Shown: piece after piece, positions 6,939 through 15,808 of the stretch
Layout of the letters: every line of letters begins with the position of its first letter
How positions within the stretch are numbered: the first letter of the stretch is position 1
From: Grimontia indica
GTDB lineage: Bacteria; Pseudomonadota; Gammaproteobacteria; Enterobacterales; Vibrionaceae
DNA length: 64,000 nucleotides
Assembly (NCBI RefSeq): GCF_000333895.2
Contig: NZ_ANFM02000018.1
Coordinates: forward strand, 124,001-188,000
Direction of reading: 5' to 3'
Notes under the pieces: generated by a model
Database searches by the model: none
Seen by the model: only the letters and a program-made list of their open reading frames with translations
What the model was told of the DNA's origin: nothing
Position numbers and translations under genes: made by a program

Positions 6939-8231
6939 TCACATGATTTGGTTTGGAAGCCAAAGAACGATTTGAGGAAACCAAGTGATCATGGCAATGC
7001 CAGCGAGTAGTATCAGCCAATAGGGGATAGTGGCTATCGCAATTTCTCCAACACTCACTTTTGAGCAAGCAATTGAAGATAGCACAAATAAATTGGGTCC
7101 AACGGGAGGAGTGATCATACCTATTTCTATCAAAATGGTTATCAGCACACCAATCCAGATAGGATCGTAACCACAGCTAATGAGTAAAGGAGCGACAAAC
7201 GGTGATGTCAGTAAAAGTATAGAGATACCGTCAAAAAGGCAGCCTACTGCAAGATAGAAGACGATGATGGCTATCAACACATAAGTCGCGTCGGGGGATA
7301 TGGAGGTAATTGTATCTACAGCCATTCTGGGCAAGCCAAGAATACCAACTGCTTGTTTAAGGATGATCGCTCCCATCACCACAAAGACAATAGCGCCAAA
7401 CTTGATCATTGTTGCCTGCAAAACTGAAATAAGGCGACAGACAGTCAGTTCGCCAACGGTGAAACCAAGTACAAGCAAGAACATAGCGCCAAAGGAAGCT
7501 GACTCGGTAGGTGTCGCTAATCCAAAGTATAAGGGTCCCAATATTGAGGTCATTAAAATCAAAAGAGGCCATATGTTGAGCAAGGAGCGCATGGTTTCTG
7601 CACCGCTATACTGAGCTTCTTGTTTGGGAGTAATGCCTTCTTTGGTCAAGGATAGAATGGCAATATATGCCATGAAAGCTAGTCCAAATAAAATGCCTGG
7701 GAAGATTCCACCAAGGAACAATTTGGCGATAGAAACGTCCATCAGTGCGCCGTATAAAATCAAGGCTATGCTGGGGGGGATCAATAAGCCAAGCGTTCCA
7801 GCTCCGGCTAAAGATCCTAAAACTGCATAGCGATTGTACCGACGAGAAATAAGTTCTGGATAGGCGGAAGAACCCACGGCTGCTGCTGTTGCTGTGGAGG
7901 TACCGCTGACTGCACCAAATAACATGCATACAGCGACATTGGTATGTAGAAGTTTGCCGGGAATACGCTGAAACAGAGGGCTTAAGGCGCGATAACTTTC
8001 AGATGCCATACCGCTCTCGAAAAAAAGATCGCCCACTAAAATAAACATTAAAATGGACGCTAATGTGTATTTGGTTAAATCTGTCCAGAGCACTTCAGCA
8101 GCCATCACTCCGGCGCCTTCACCAACCAGGAAATGTAATAGGACTAACCCGGTTCCACCAAGTATGAGCCCCAGAGTGGCTCCAGCAATGGCCAAACTGA
8201 TTATGGTGGTGCAGAGAGCTCCCCATATCAT
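6939..8231 (-). CDS. dctM: TRAP transporter large permease (DctM)
   Basis: This 430-residue, highly hydrophobic protein is the 12-TM ion-coupled transport subunit of a tripartite ATP-independent periplasmic transporter. Family motifs are visible: GAVSGTSTATAAAVGS and GTLGLLIPPSIALILYG in the first half, TPTESASFGA in the middle and EIGMITPPVGPNLFVL near the end. It works with the small permease and the binding protein encoded just upstream (8228-8767 and 8761-9789), and overlaps the former by 4 bases, which indicates translational coupling. The length is normal. The substrate, probably a carboxylate, cannot be named. Confidence 0.92.
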   Translation of the reverse strand: MIWGALCTTIISLAIAGATLGLILGGTGLVLLHFLVGEGAGVMAAEVLWTDLTKYTLASILMFILVGDLFFESGMASESYRALSPLFQRIPGKLLHTNVAVCMLFGAVSGTSTATAAAVGSSAYPELISRRYNRYAVLGSLAGAGTLGLLIPPSIALILYGALMDVSIAKLFLGGIFPGILFGLAFMAYIAILSLTKEGITPKQEAQYSGAETMRSLLNIWPLLILMTSILGPLYFGLATPTESASFGAMFLLVLGFTVGELTVCRLISVLQATMIKFGAIVFVVMGAIILKQAVGILGLPRMAVDTITSISPDATYVLIAIIVFYLAVGCLFDGISILLLTSPFVAPLLISCGYDPIWIGVLITILIEIGMITPPVGPNLFVLSSIACSKVSVGEIAIATIPYWLILLAGIAMITWFPQIVLWLPNQIM

Positions 8232-8767
8232 GGTTTAGTTTCCTTGGAGGGCAATATAGAAGGTAGATCTTGGTGTTTGTTCACCATTAAATAGCATTCA
8301 ACGATAGCCATGCTTCCCAAGCTGAATGGCATGACAAGCATCCATGGATAAAGCGCCATTTTGGTCATTTCGCTTCGAGATCCTAAAGAATGGGTGAATA
8401 CAGCATTTTCTAGCCCATAGATGACTAACACACCAAGCATGATAATGAGGCAAAGCGCTGCGAGTTTTTTTAAAGCAGCTCTCAGCGGGATAGGTAAGAC
8501 GTTATCGAATAGAGATATTTGGATATGTCGCGCTTCCCAAGTTGTCGCGGGTAAGCATAAAAAACAACTTGAGTAAAACAGAAACCCAACCAGTTCTTCT
8601 GTCGGTGACCAGGGAGCATAAAAGAAGTACCGCATCAGTGATGCCGTAAAGACAAGTAACACCATCAGTGCGGCAGCGCAAACAGCGAGCCATAATTGAA
8701 CTTTTACAATCCAGTAAATGGCGAAGCCGGGCCATTTCAATGTGATTTTTTTATCACCTTTTAACAT
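8228..8767 (-). CDS. dctQ: TRAP transporter small permease (DctQ)
   Basis: The 179-residue product has four hydrophobic segments (about residues 20-45, 55-75, 95-118 and 135-160) and the DctQ hallmark SPTEELVGFLFYSSCFLCLPATTWEARHIQI, in which an aromatic/Glu-rich motif follows the second helix. In TRAP systems this subunit supports the large permease and docks the binding protein. It overlaps dctM by 4 bases and the dctP gene by a few bases, so the three genes form one minus-strand operon in the order dctP, dctQ, dctM. Confidence 0.88.
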   Translation of the reverse strand: MLKGDKKITLKWPGFAIYWIVKVQLWLAVCAAALMVLLVFTASLMRYFFYAPWSPTEELVGFLFYSSCFLCLPATTWEARHIQISLFDNVLPIPLRAALKKLAALCLIIMLGVLVIYGLENAVFTHSLGSRSEMTKMALYPWMLVMPFSLGSMAIVECYLMVNKHQDLPSILPSKETKP

Positions 8768-9789
8768 GACTGAGTGCTAATACACTCTTGCGGCTGGGTC
8801 ATTAAGCTTTCATATACTTTCAGAGAAACCTCACCTCCTTCCTTCGCCATACGAAACCATACCTCATTCGCTGCAGTTACAAACTTCTCTACATCCTGTT
8901 TAGAAAAAGCAGGAAGTTGTTTGATGCCTCCCTTAGCGCGAGCTTCACGATTGGCAGTCTTAGCTGCGACATCGTTCAGTGCTTTCTTAAGCGTCTTGGC
9001 GCTGATCCATTGTCCGGCTTCACGAACTGCAGCCTGTTGTTCATCACTAAGGCGATTAAAAATATTTTTATTGACACCCAGGGCTACAGGTAATGAAGCA
9101 AATGGCACCAAAAAGGCCTCGTAAGGGGCAACCTCATGCAGTGATGCAAAAATACCAATTTCTCCAAGATACAAGGCGCAGTCTACTACACCAGTTTGGA
9201 GTGCCATGTACATTTCTGAACTTGGGATAATTTGTGCTGCAATACCTAGGTTGTTGAATGTTTCAACCTGTGCCGAAGTCCAAACTCTTAGCTTTTTTCT
9301 TTTTAGACCTGCAATCGTATTGATGGGGTTTTTACAAAATACAGATACGTCATACAGTGGTGGTTGAGCATAACCAACATACTCGATCCCCCAATTATCG
9401 AACACTGTCCTGTATGAATCTTCAATAACAGAAATTGCGGGTTCATGCGATTTAAAGTCTAAAAGTGCTCCTTCTATATATAAGGCACCAAATGCTGGGA
9501 CATCACGTGATAAATAAGGAGGATACACAGCACCAGCACCTACATAACCACGCTTTAGTTGCCTGAGTAACTCAGTATTATCAAACCCTAATTCACCCAT
9601 GTAGTGCATATTAAAATTGACAGATCCAGCAGTTAATTGACTGACTTTTTTAGCAAAGCTCCGCATGTCTGCAGATTCACTTCTTCCTTCTTTTATTGGA
9701 GAGTAAAAGGAAATTTCTTCAGCCTTGACTTGGAATAATGAGCTAATGTTAATTAATGTAAGGGTGAAGATAAGAACGCTCTTTTTCAT
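8761..9789 (-). CDS. dctP: TRAP transporter substrate-binding protein (DctP)
   Basis: The 342-residue product begins MKKSVLIFTLTLINISSLFQVKAEE, a clear signal peptide, so it is periplasmic; upstream in-frame ATGs at 9825 and 9810 would spoil this and are not preferred. The body fits the DctP family: FARKV-like SFAKKVSQLTAGSVNFNMHYMGELG, RRKKLRVWTS with the conserved carboxylate-binding Arg, then MYMALQTGVVDCALY, and LPVALGVNKNIFNRL. It delivers the substrate to DctQM. Two Cys near the C-terminus (QECISTQSC) could form a disulfide. The gene is divergent from a LysR regulator across ~100 bases. Confidence 0.9.
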   Translation of the reverse strand: MKKSVLIFTLTLINISSLFQVKAEEISFYSPIKEGRSESADMRSFAKKVSQLTAGSVNFNMHYMGELGFDNTELLRQLKRGYVGAGAVYPPYLSRDVPAFGALYIEGALLDFKSHEPAISVIEDSYRTVFDNWGIEYVGYAQPPLYDVSVFCKNPINTIAGLKRKKLRVWTSAQVETFNNLGIAAQIIPSSEMYMALQTGVVDCALYLGEIGIFASLHEVAPYEAFLVPFASLPVALGVNKNIFNRLSDEQQAAVREAGQWISAKTLKKALNDVAAKTANREARAKGGIKQLPAFSKQDVEKFVTAANEVWFRMAKEGGEVSLKVYESLMTQPQECISTQSC

Positions 9790-9835
9790 TACAATACCCA
9801 AGTAACTCATTGTGGAAAAAACCATTTTAATTCAA

Positions 9836-9857
9836 GTGTCTTGATAATTATAGACAC
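9836..9857. promoter_or_regulatory. Candidate LysR-type operator
   Basis: GTGTCT (9836-9841), a 10-base AT spacer and AGACAC (9852-9857) form a perfect inverted repeat in the short divergent region between dctP and the lysR-type gene. It contains the T-N11-A pattern typical of LysR-family sites. By position it could control both genes. Binding is inferred. Confidence 0.55.
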
Positions 9858-9889
9858 ATTTTTTATCGTTGTTATGCAAAAGTGAATGA

Positions 9890-10831
9890 ATGGAATCTAG
9901 AAAACTATATCGTGAAATCAGTGCTTTTTTAGCGCTTGCTCAGCATGAGAGCTTTACTAAGGCTGCAGAGTATCTGGGGGTTAGCCAACCAACCCTGAGT
10001 AGGCATGTGGCTAGATTAGAAAATAAAATAGGTGCGGAGCTTGTTTTAAGAGATACCCGAAATGTTGAACTGACAGAGTTGGGGAGAATTTTTGCGTCCG
10101 ATTTAGCCAAGGGGGCGGATCGTATTCAATTGGCGTACCAGAGTGCGCAGAAAATGATAGAAGGTAAGAAAGGTACTTTAGCGATTGCTTACAATACAAT
10201 TCCAATGAATACCTATGTTTTACCTATTCTGTTGAGAGATTTTCGGGCGTACTACCCAGATATAGAAACATCATTATATTCTATACCTTCCCATGAACAG
10301 CATACTGCGTTAGCTTCGGGTGATATAGATATAGCCTTTTGCAGCTCGCCTTTTTTGGAAAGTGGATATGACTACAAAACAGTTTCAAAACATAAGCTTA
10401 TGGCAGTCATCTCGTCATCAGATTCATTAGCACAGAAAAATGAATTGAGACCAGATGATCTCTTGGGAAAAACGTTAATTCTTGGAGAGTCCAAAGCGTG
10501 GGAACCGTTCAACATCCAGATATTAGAATTTCTAAACTCATACTCTATTGAAGAAAATCCTATTATCAGAGCTTACGATTTCGATAGCCTTGCTGCATTG
10601 GTGATGTCCGGGAACGGCATCGGATTTTTTGTGGAAATTGCCAAAGAAATGCGTAGGCCTAGTTTGAAAGTTTTACCTATTGAAGGCTTCGACAAAGAGA
10701 TATCCCTTTACATAAACTGGAAAACTAACTCTCCCAACCCCGCCCTTAGGTTATTTATAGAGCATGTTCTGAAAACAACGAACTCTCATGTCACTGAGGA
10801 GGGGGTTATTGATGAAATCTCGGGTTTATAA
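9890..10831 (+). CDS. LysR-family transcriptional regulator
   Basis: The 313-residue protein has the LysR winged helix-turn-helix at residues 8-66 (FLALAQHESFTKAAEYLGVSQPTLSRHVARLE) and a periplasmic-binding-like effector domain from about residue 90 to 295 (KKGTLAIAYNTIPMNTYVLPILLRDF, LASGDIDIAFCSSPF). It is divergent from the dctPQM operon, so by the usual LysR logic it probably activates that TRAP transporter in response to its substrate and represses itself. The ATG at 9890 has no strong ribosome site (AGTGAATGA precedes). A terminator follows the gene. Confidence 0.9.
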   Translation: MESRKLYREISAFLALAQHESFTKAAEYLGVSQPTLSRHVARLENKIGAELVLRDTRNVELTELGRIFASDLAKGADRIQLAYQSAQKMIEGKKGTLAIAYNTIPMNTYVLPILLRDFRAYYPDIETSLYSIPSHEQHTALASGDIDIAFCSSPFLESGYDYKTVSKHKLMAVISSSDSLAQKNELRPDDLLGKTLILGESKAWEPFNIQILEFLNSYSIEENPIIRAYDFDSLAALVMSGNGIGFFVEIAKEMRRPSLKVLPIEGFDKEISLYINWKTNSPNPALRLFIEHVLKTTNSHVTEEGVIDEISGL

Positions 10832-10914
10832 TGATAATTACCGAACATTATAGTGTATGACATACAATAAAAAACGCGCCCAAAGGCGCGTTTTTATTTG
10901 ATGGTAATTATCAT
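10831..10914. repeat. Inverted repeat flanking a terminator
   Basis: ATGATAATTACC (10831-10842) and GGTAATTATCAT (10903-10914) are perfect 12-base inverted copies around the terminator at 10869-10895. The first copy abuts the lysR stop codon. This could be a nested hairpin or the ends of a small mobile insertion. Confidence 0.6.
10869..10895 (+). terminator. Rho-independent terminator of the lysR-type gene
   Basis: AAAAAACGCGCC, a short CAAA loop and GGCGCGTTTTT form a GC-rich stem with T tract, 37 bases after the stop codon. The A tract on the left makes it usable in both directions, so it may also end the minus-strand gene at 10962. Confidence 0.9.
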
Positions 10915-10961
10915 TTACCTTAAATGAATATAGATGTTATAGCAATATCAACTTAGTGCCA

Positions 10962-12641
10962 TCATTCATATTCACAGCCTGCTGGACCTTGAGGAGATGC
11001 ATATTTATATTCGGTATAACCGCCCGATGAATTACATATTGCTCTTATGATGGTTATGCCGCAGCTATTAGTTCCATCTGGAAGTAATGATATGTTGGAT
11101 TTAATATTGTAGTATGCAATTGCACCCGCGTTACTTGAATTACAGCCAAATTGTGGCTGGGGACCTCTTTCCCAGTCATCATAATAGTGTGCATACGGAT
11201 ATGATTCATCAGTATAATTCGCGTGCTTTTTATAAGTTCCGTTAGTTATCAAAAGTGCTTTCGCATAAGGTGCTTTACAGTCAAGTCTAAGCGTTGTTGA
11301 TTGCGGATCATTGGTTGCTGTTACGTAAACAACTCCATTAGGTCCACAGCTATATTCATCGTCATCAAGGATTGTCGCTGTACCAATCAACTTGCTTGAG
11401 GTGTCATTGTTCATCCAGACTTCAAGCGAGAAGGTTTTCGCCGATTCCTTATTGTAGTCGCTAGTTGTGGGCACGAGCACTTGAAATCTATCCACTCCTT
11501 CTGGAATTGGCGCGGCCACGTTATTGACTAAACTTATACCAGAGCTGCCTCCTTCATACCTCACGACGACATTATCTGTATAATCTGTCCCTCGGAGTGC
11601 TGTACCGTTTTTTAATGCAAGAGTGACCTCTGTGTCTTCTGGAAGTGCTTTATCAAACGTTACGGTAAAGGTTGCATAGCTGCCTTCGTAAACTTTATTT
11701 CCAGAAACACCAGTTAACTCAGCTTTTTCGTCACTTTTGAACATAGTTCTGTCATAACATTCAGAATATTCAGTAGTGACCGTACCCATTGCGCTAATGC
11801 GGGTGGGAAAAAGACCAACACGTTTGGTTTCCCCGGTGGAAGGCTTAAGACGGAAAAGGTGGTTGCTGTTCACGTTACCAGATACGTTTTGGTTTTTGGC
11901 GGTAATCAACACTTGGCCATTTTGGTCTATTGCTGCTCCTGTAACAAAGTCCACATAGTGGAACGCTTTCAGCGTTTGAGCACCGGTTTCGGTGTTAATA
12001 ACAAATGTTCTGCCGTTAGTAATGAACAACAGCTCTCCTTCGTGGAAAATAAAATCTCCCCAACTACTAAAACCTCCAGCCCTTAAACCGATATCAAAGG
12101 TCCCAATATCAGTAATCTCACCAGTTTCAGGGTTTACCTTAAAAATACTGCTGTTATCTGAGGCGAAAAGCTCTCCGGTAGCAGGATTAAAAGCCATTCG
12201 AGTAATCTGTTTTGTTGTTGTTGGGCCGTTGATATGTTCACCACTCTCTGGGTCGTAGTAAGCCAGTTGGTAACTTTCAACGGTTTTGGCGTGTAAGTCT
12301 AAGTTGTTCATTTGTTGATCAGTTAAAAGGCCTTCTGGCACTTCAACGTGATATGACTTGGGTTGAGGGGCGTTCGCATAGTAGAGACGATTAGTTATTG
12401 GGTTGAACGACATTGTTGGCGAACTAAACTTCGCGAGAGAATTAAATGTAGCTCGTGAAGATGCATCAGAATACGTGCTGTTGTCCATCACCTGTTTTTC
12501 TTTGATATCGATCAGCATTCCGACGTTTCCACGTCCCGCATTCATAGAATATACGTTACCTAAACATGTATCAGATGCTAGCGATGAAAATGGGTAGGCG
12601 CTGACGAGTGCTAGCGCAATACCATACTTCCTGAATGTCAT
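10962..12641 (-). CDS. Secreted protein with propeller-like N-half and Calx-beta domain
   Basis: The 559-residue product starts with a signal peptide (MTFRKYGIALALVSAYPFSSLAS). Residues ~25-290 contain repeated stretches such as NPATGELFASDNSSIFKVNPETGEITDIG and NTETGAQTLKAF, typical of a beta-propeller-like surface domain. Residues ~305-415 form a Calx-beta-like domain (VYEGSYATFTVTFDKALPEDTEVTLAL, then GTDYTDNVVV). The last ~130 residues carry about eight Cys (for example CGPNG, LDCKAPYA, FGCNSSN, NSCGITIIRAICNSS), suggesting a disulfide-bonded end domain that I do not recognise. AAGGAG precedes the ATG. It stands alone, so no function is suggested by neighbours; calcium-dependent adhesion is only a guess. 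Confidence 0.7.
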   Translation of the reverse strand: MTFRKYGIALALVSAYPFSSLASDTCLGNVYSMNAGRGNVGMLIDIKEKQVMDNSTYSDASSRATFNSLAKFSSPTMSFNPITNRLYYANAPQPKSYHVEVPEGLLTDQQMNNLDLHAKTVESYQLAYYDPESGEHINGPTTTKQITRMAFNPATGELFASDNSSIFKVNPETGEITDIGTFDIGLRAGGFSSWGDFIFHEGELLFITNGRTFVINTETGAQTLKAFHYVDFVTGAAIDQNGQVLITAKNQNVSGNVNSNHLFRLKPSTGETKRVGLFPTRISAMGTVTTEYSECYDRTMFKSDEKAELTGVSGNKVYEGSYATFTVTFDKALPEDTEVTLALKNGTALRGTDYTDNVVVRYEGGSSGISLVNNVAAPIPEGVDRFQVLVPTTSDYNKESAKTFSLEVWMNNDTSSKLIGTATILDDDEYSCGPNGVVYVTATNDPQSTTLRLDCKAPYAKALLITNGTYKKHANYTDESYPYAHYYDDWERGPQPQFGCNSSNAGAIAYYNIKSNISLLPDGTNSCGITIIRAICNSSGGYTEYKYASPQGPAGCEYE

Positions 12642-12987
12642 AGTTAAGCTCCTTTACAAAACTGCCTAAATGATATTAAAGGTCAATAAGATTATTCTTA
12701 TATTGATGTTTTTATGATCCCTGTAATAAGGATGCTTCTACTACTAGCAGCTAATTTGTTTTTTATAAATATAAATTAATTGATTTTAAGATCTTTGGTT
12801 TTTTATCATTAAAAAAGCATTAGACTTAATCTCATTGCTCCTCATTCCTATTTGGTATTAATATAAATAAATTCACCTTGATATTCATTATTGCATAAAA
12901 TAATTTAAATCTGTTATTCAAATTTAAATAAATTTTCATATGGGATGGTTTTTATTTTGAATGAGCTTTATTTATGTTGGTTGATAA
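12642..12987. other. AT-rich intergenic region
   Basis: About 345 bases, strongly AT-rich, between the divergent secreted-protein gene and a gene relic. It holds the promoter of the secreted-protein gene by position. I see no gene, terminator or repeat in it. Confidence 0.5.
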
Positions 12988-13721
12988 TTTAAATATCTAT
13001 TGATGCTTGCTTAGCTTTTGATGATTTCATCGATCCCAACGTATTTATATACTCACCTATGAACCAGTCTTTTGCCCACAACAATGATCCAAATGGAAAA
13101 CGTAACGTCTGGCATTTGGGTAAACGAAGCAAAGGTGATGGCTTTATAGGCTGGATTGACGACTTTAAAGTAATTTCCAGAGCTTTGACCCAATAAGAGT
13201 ATTGCAATCACGCTCGTGGCACCCTGGTCCGAATCAGAGAAAATGTGTTTTGGAATAGAATTGCAAGTAGGTATCCAGGGTCATCACATAAGGCAATTGC
13301 TGAACAAGTAGGTGATGATGGATCCGTTAGATATGCCTGTTATGTTAATTACAATGTAGAGCGCGGAGCAAATATGGCCCAAATCCCGAGAGGAACCGTG
13401 TCACTGCGTGAGGAAGTATTGGATATTCATAGGTTGGCATTCAATGAGGCGCGCCCGGATTCAAGTGAAAATGCGTTCTGTAAATCTTGCCATGTTGAAA
13501 GTGATGGGCCGCTGTCGCTTCAAGCGCTGAAATATTTAGGTTTGCCTGCGCAGGAAGACGATCGACGTCAGCCAATGCAACCCAACCCATTAATTTATGG
13601 GATTATACCCCCCAATTTGTTCGGTCCTGGTTTACCTGTCCGTAGGATTAATGATGACGTTAGGCAGAAAAAACCTAGAGGACACTTCGTTGATGAATGG
13701 GTTCTCGACAACAGCCAGTAA
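12988..13721 (+). pseudogene. Decayed LamG-type protein gene with in-frame stop
   Basis: From 12988 the forward frame reads DDFIDPNVFIYSPMNQSF, then WHLGKRSKGDGFIGWIDDFKVISRALTQ, which is the C-terminal end of a LamG/concanavalin-like jellyroll (the GxIDDFKIxxRALT motif). A TAA at 13195-13197 then interrupts the frame, but the same frame continues open as EYCNHARGTLVRIRENVFWNRIASRYPG for another 175 residues, including CKSCHVESDG, which resembles a heme c-like CxxCH motif. The upstream part of the LamG domain and any start are absent. I read it as a 5'-truncated gene with one nonsense mutation. GTG 13245 could restart a 158-residue product. Confidence 0.65.
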
Positions 13722-13763
13722 TGGGACATCTAGAAAAGAACCCAAGATTAAATAAAGCTAATA

Positions 13764-13793
13764 GAAGCCGCCCTGATGGGGCGGTTTCTTTTA
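13764..13793 (+). terminator. Rho-independent terminator
   Basis: GAAGCCGCCC, a TGAT loop and GGGGCGGTTTC followed by TTTTA form a terminator 43 bases after the relic gene. Confidence 0.75.
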
Positions 13794-13800
13794 TCTCGCT

Positions 13801-13860
13801 TATACCCAAACAACCTGAAGATGCAGGATTCGGCGAATATCTTCAGGTCGTTTGGGTATC
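13801..13860. repeat. Extragenic palindromic element, copy 1
   Basis: TATACCCAAACAACCTGAAGAT (left arm) and ATCTTCAGGTCGTTTGGGTAT (right arm) are near-perfect inverted copies around GCAGGATTCGGCGA. Related copies are at 20821-20865 and, as the ends of a longer element, at 61572-61836. The right arm overlaps the last codons of the minus-strand gene 13843-14277. Confidence 0.85.
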
Positions 13861-14277
13861 TGTCCAGCCTAGCTCTTTCAACGCCCAGCCATCATTCCAT
13901 ATTTTGGTCATATGCGTGACTTTGCCTTCATCAGATAATTGCATCACATACACATAGTGGCTTGCACACTTTTTCCCTGTGGCCGCTACAGGCCCACCTT
14001 CTCCACTGTGGATACCGAAAAAGGTGCCAAAGAAAATCGCAGTGTTTTTGTCATGGTCAAAAGCAGAGGTGGTGAGCTCATAATGGCTGCCTGCCATAGG
14101 ACCGTTGGTGATACCGTGCATCCAATGGGTGTAATCTTCCAGTGTTTGAATGTCAGTGAGGGCGAAAGCTTGGGAATCAAACCCGGCGTTGGGTTCAGCG
14201 AAGCCTTTGCAGGCCTCCCAACCTTTGCCTGATTCACAAGCATGAAAGAACTCGGTTGCGTTTTCAAATGCAGACAT
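13843..14277 (-). CDS. NTF2/SnoaL-like domain protein
   Basis: The 144-residue product has the cone-shaped NTF2-like fold signature: an N-terminal helix (FENATEFFHACESGKGWEACKGF), then ALTDIQTLEDYTHWMHGI, alternating strands (SHYELTTSAFDHDKNTAIFFGTFFGIH and HYVYVMQLSDEGKVTHMTKIWNDGWALKELGW). Such proteins are small-molecule enzymes, cyclases or isomerases, or binding partners. It lies 10 bases after the aldehyde dehydrogenase gene on the same strand, so they are probably co-transcribed. Its last residues (TDTQTT) are encoded by the palindromic element, while the fragment at 2844-2975 ends GWTQ, so the C-terminus was probably altered by that element. Confidence 0.75.
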   Translation of the reverse strand: MSAFENATEFFHACESGKGWEACKGFAEPNAGFDSQAFALTDIQTLEDYTHWMHGITNGPMAGSHYELTTSAFDHDKNTAIFFGTFFGIHSGEGGPVAATGKKCASHYVYVMQLSDEGKVTHMTKIWNDGWALKELGWTDTQTT

Positions 14278-14287
14278 GATTTCTCCT

Positions 14288-15721
14288 TCAGTTAAATACC
14301 ACCTGAATATCGGTGTATTCGGCTAATCCTTCTTCTCCAAACTCCACACCTAGACCTGAGCTTTTGACTCCGCCAAACGGTGCGTTGGGCTGGATCATGC
14401 CGTGGCGGTTTATCCAGACTGAGCCGCATTCGAGGCGTTTCGCGACATCTGCTGCGGCTTGTGTGTCTGATGACCATACTGAGCCGCCAAGGCCTGAACT
14501 GCTGTCATTCGCAGCTTGAATTGCATCTTCAATATTGGTGTAACGGATAATGGGGAGAGCGGGCCCAAATTGCTCTTCATCGACCAGCGAATCGCCATTT
14601 TCCAGCCCAGAGATAATGGTGGGTGGGAAAAACTGACCGTTTGCAGCTTTGCCACCGAGATGCACAGTGCCTTTGATTGCCGCTTCTGAGACAAGGCGGC
14701 TGATTTTTTCAAACTGAAAAGGGGTGCACAGTGGACCAAGAATGGAACCTTCATCCATTCCATCGCCATACGGAACCTGTTTGGCGAATTCCACCAATGC
14801 GTCGCAAACCTGGTCATGGATGCTCTCATGCACGTAAAGGCGCTTAAGCGCGGCGCAGGTTTGCCCATTGTTGATGAAGGCTCCCCAGAAAAGCCCCTCA
14901 GCGATGGCGTTTGGATCGGCATCATGCAGAACGATACCCGCGTCGTTTCCGCCCAATTCGAGGGTGAGTCTTTTCATGGAATCTGCGGCACTGCGCATGA
15001 TGGACTTGCCTGTTGCTGTCGAACCGGTGAACACCACCTTACGGACATCAGGGTGTGATGATAGCAATTGTCCAACGCTGTTTTCGTTAGTGTCTTCACC
15101 CGCAACGGCATTCACGACGCCGGGTGGCAATACCTGATTCATCAACTCAACGAGCTTTAAAGTGGAAAGTGGGGTGTAGGGGGAGGGTTTTATGACGACG
15201 GTATTGCCAGTAACAAGCGCTGGCATGATGTGCCAAATAGCGATGAGTACCGGGAAATTCCAAGGCGTGATGGAGGCGACAACCCCCAAAGGTTTGCGGT
15301 GCAACTCAAGCCGGCCTTCTTCGTTATCTTGAAGGACCTTCACGCCCAGATTCAGGCTGGTGGTGTATTCGGCCCATGCGCAAGCGCCACCGATTTCCCA
15401 ACGGGAGCCCAAGCCATTCAGCGGCTTGCCTTGTTCTTGGGTGATCAGTGTGGCTAAGGCCTCACTGTTGTTTTTGATTAGGGTGACGATTTGTTGGCAA
15501 AGTGCGACACGCTCTTCATGTGGAGTTGATGACCACGTTGGGAAGGCGTTTTTAGCTGCGGCGACTGCAGCGTCGACATCTTGTTGGTTTGATTGTGGTG
15601 CCAGTCCAACGATAGCCTGCGTGGAAGGGTTTAACACCTCAAAGTAGGTATCAGCACTTCTGCCTTGCCCATTCACTGTCATTAAATATGGCTTTGTAGG
15701 GTTCTGTGTTTCCGTACTCAT
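14288..15721 (-). CDS. NAD(P)-dependent aldehyde dehydrogenase
   Basis: The 477-residue product is a normal-length aldehyde dehydrogenase that oxidises an aldehyde to its acid with NAD(P)+. Landmarks: PWNFP with the oxyanion Asn155, KPSPYTPL with Lys178 for the cofactor, FTGSTATGKSI, the general base Glu255 in LELGGND, and the nucleophile Cys289 in NNGQTCAAL. The C-terminal PFGGVKSSGLGVEFGEEGLAEYT is also canonical. It resembles the succinate-semialdehyde/betaine-aldehyde group, but the substrate cannot be fixed. It is followed by the NTF2-like gene, and an AraC regulator gene lies upstream on the same strand. Confidence 0.9.
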   Translation of the reverse strand: MSTETQNPTKPYLMTVNGQGRSADTYFEVLNPSTQAIVGLAPQSNQQDVDAAVAAAKNAFPTWSSTPHEERVALCQQIVTLIKNNSEALATLITQEQGKPLNGLGSRWEIGGACAWAEYTTSLNLGVKVLQDNEEGRLELHRKPLGVVASITPWNFPVLIAIWHIMPALVTGNTVVIKPSPYTPLSTLKLVELMNQVLPPGVVNAVAGEDTNENSVGQLLSSHPDVRKVVFTGSTATGKSIMRSAADSMKRLTLELGGNDAGIVLHDADPNAIAEGLFWGAFINNGQTCAALKRLYVHESIHDQVCDALVEFAKQVPYGDGMDEGSILGPLCTPFQFEKISRLVSEAAIKGTVHLGGKAANGQFFPPTIISGLENGDSLVDEEQFGPALPIIRYTNIEDAIQAANDSSSGLGGSVWSSDTQAAADVAKRLECGSVWINRHGMIQPNAPFGGVKSSGLGVEFGEEGLAEYTDIQVVFN

Positions 15722-15808
15722 GTTTCCAATCCTCGTTGATGAGTATGATTACCCCACCTTAGGATGAGTTAACTTGAGTGACTTGGAACAAACCGCCAAA
15801 CTCATTGG

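Noticed and set aside
6793-7068. 91-residue open frame on the minus strand just after dctM
   Set aside because: It overlaps the 3' part of dctM in another frame, has no ribosome site and resembles no family.
12989-13207. 72-residue minus-strand open frame
   Set aside because: It is the antisense of the LamG remnant, which has the recognisable motif on the plus strand.
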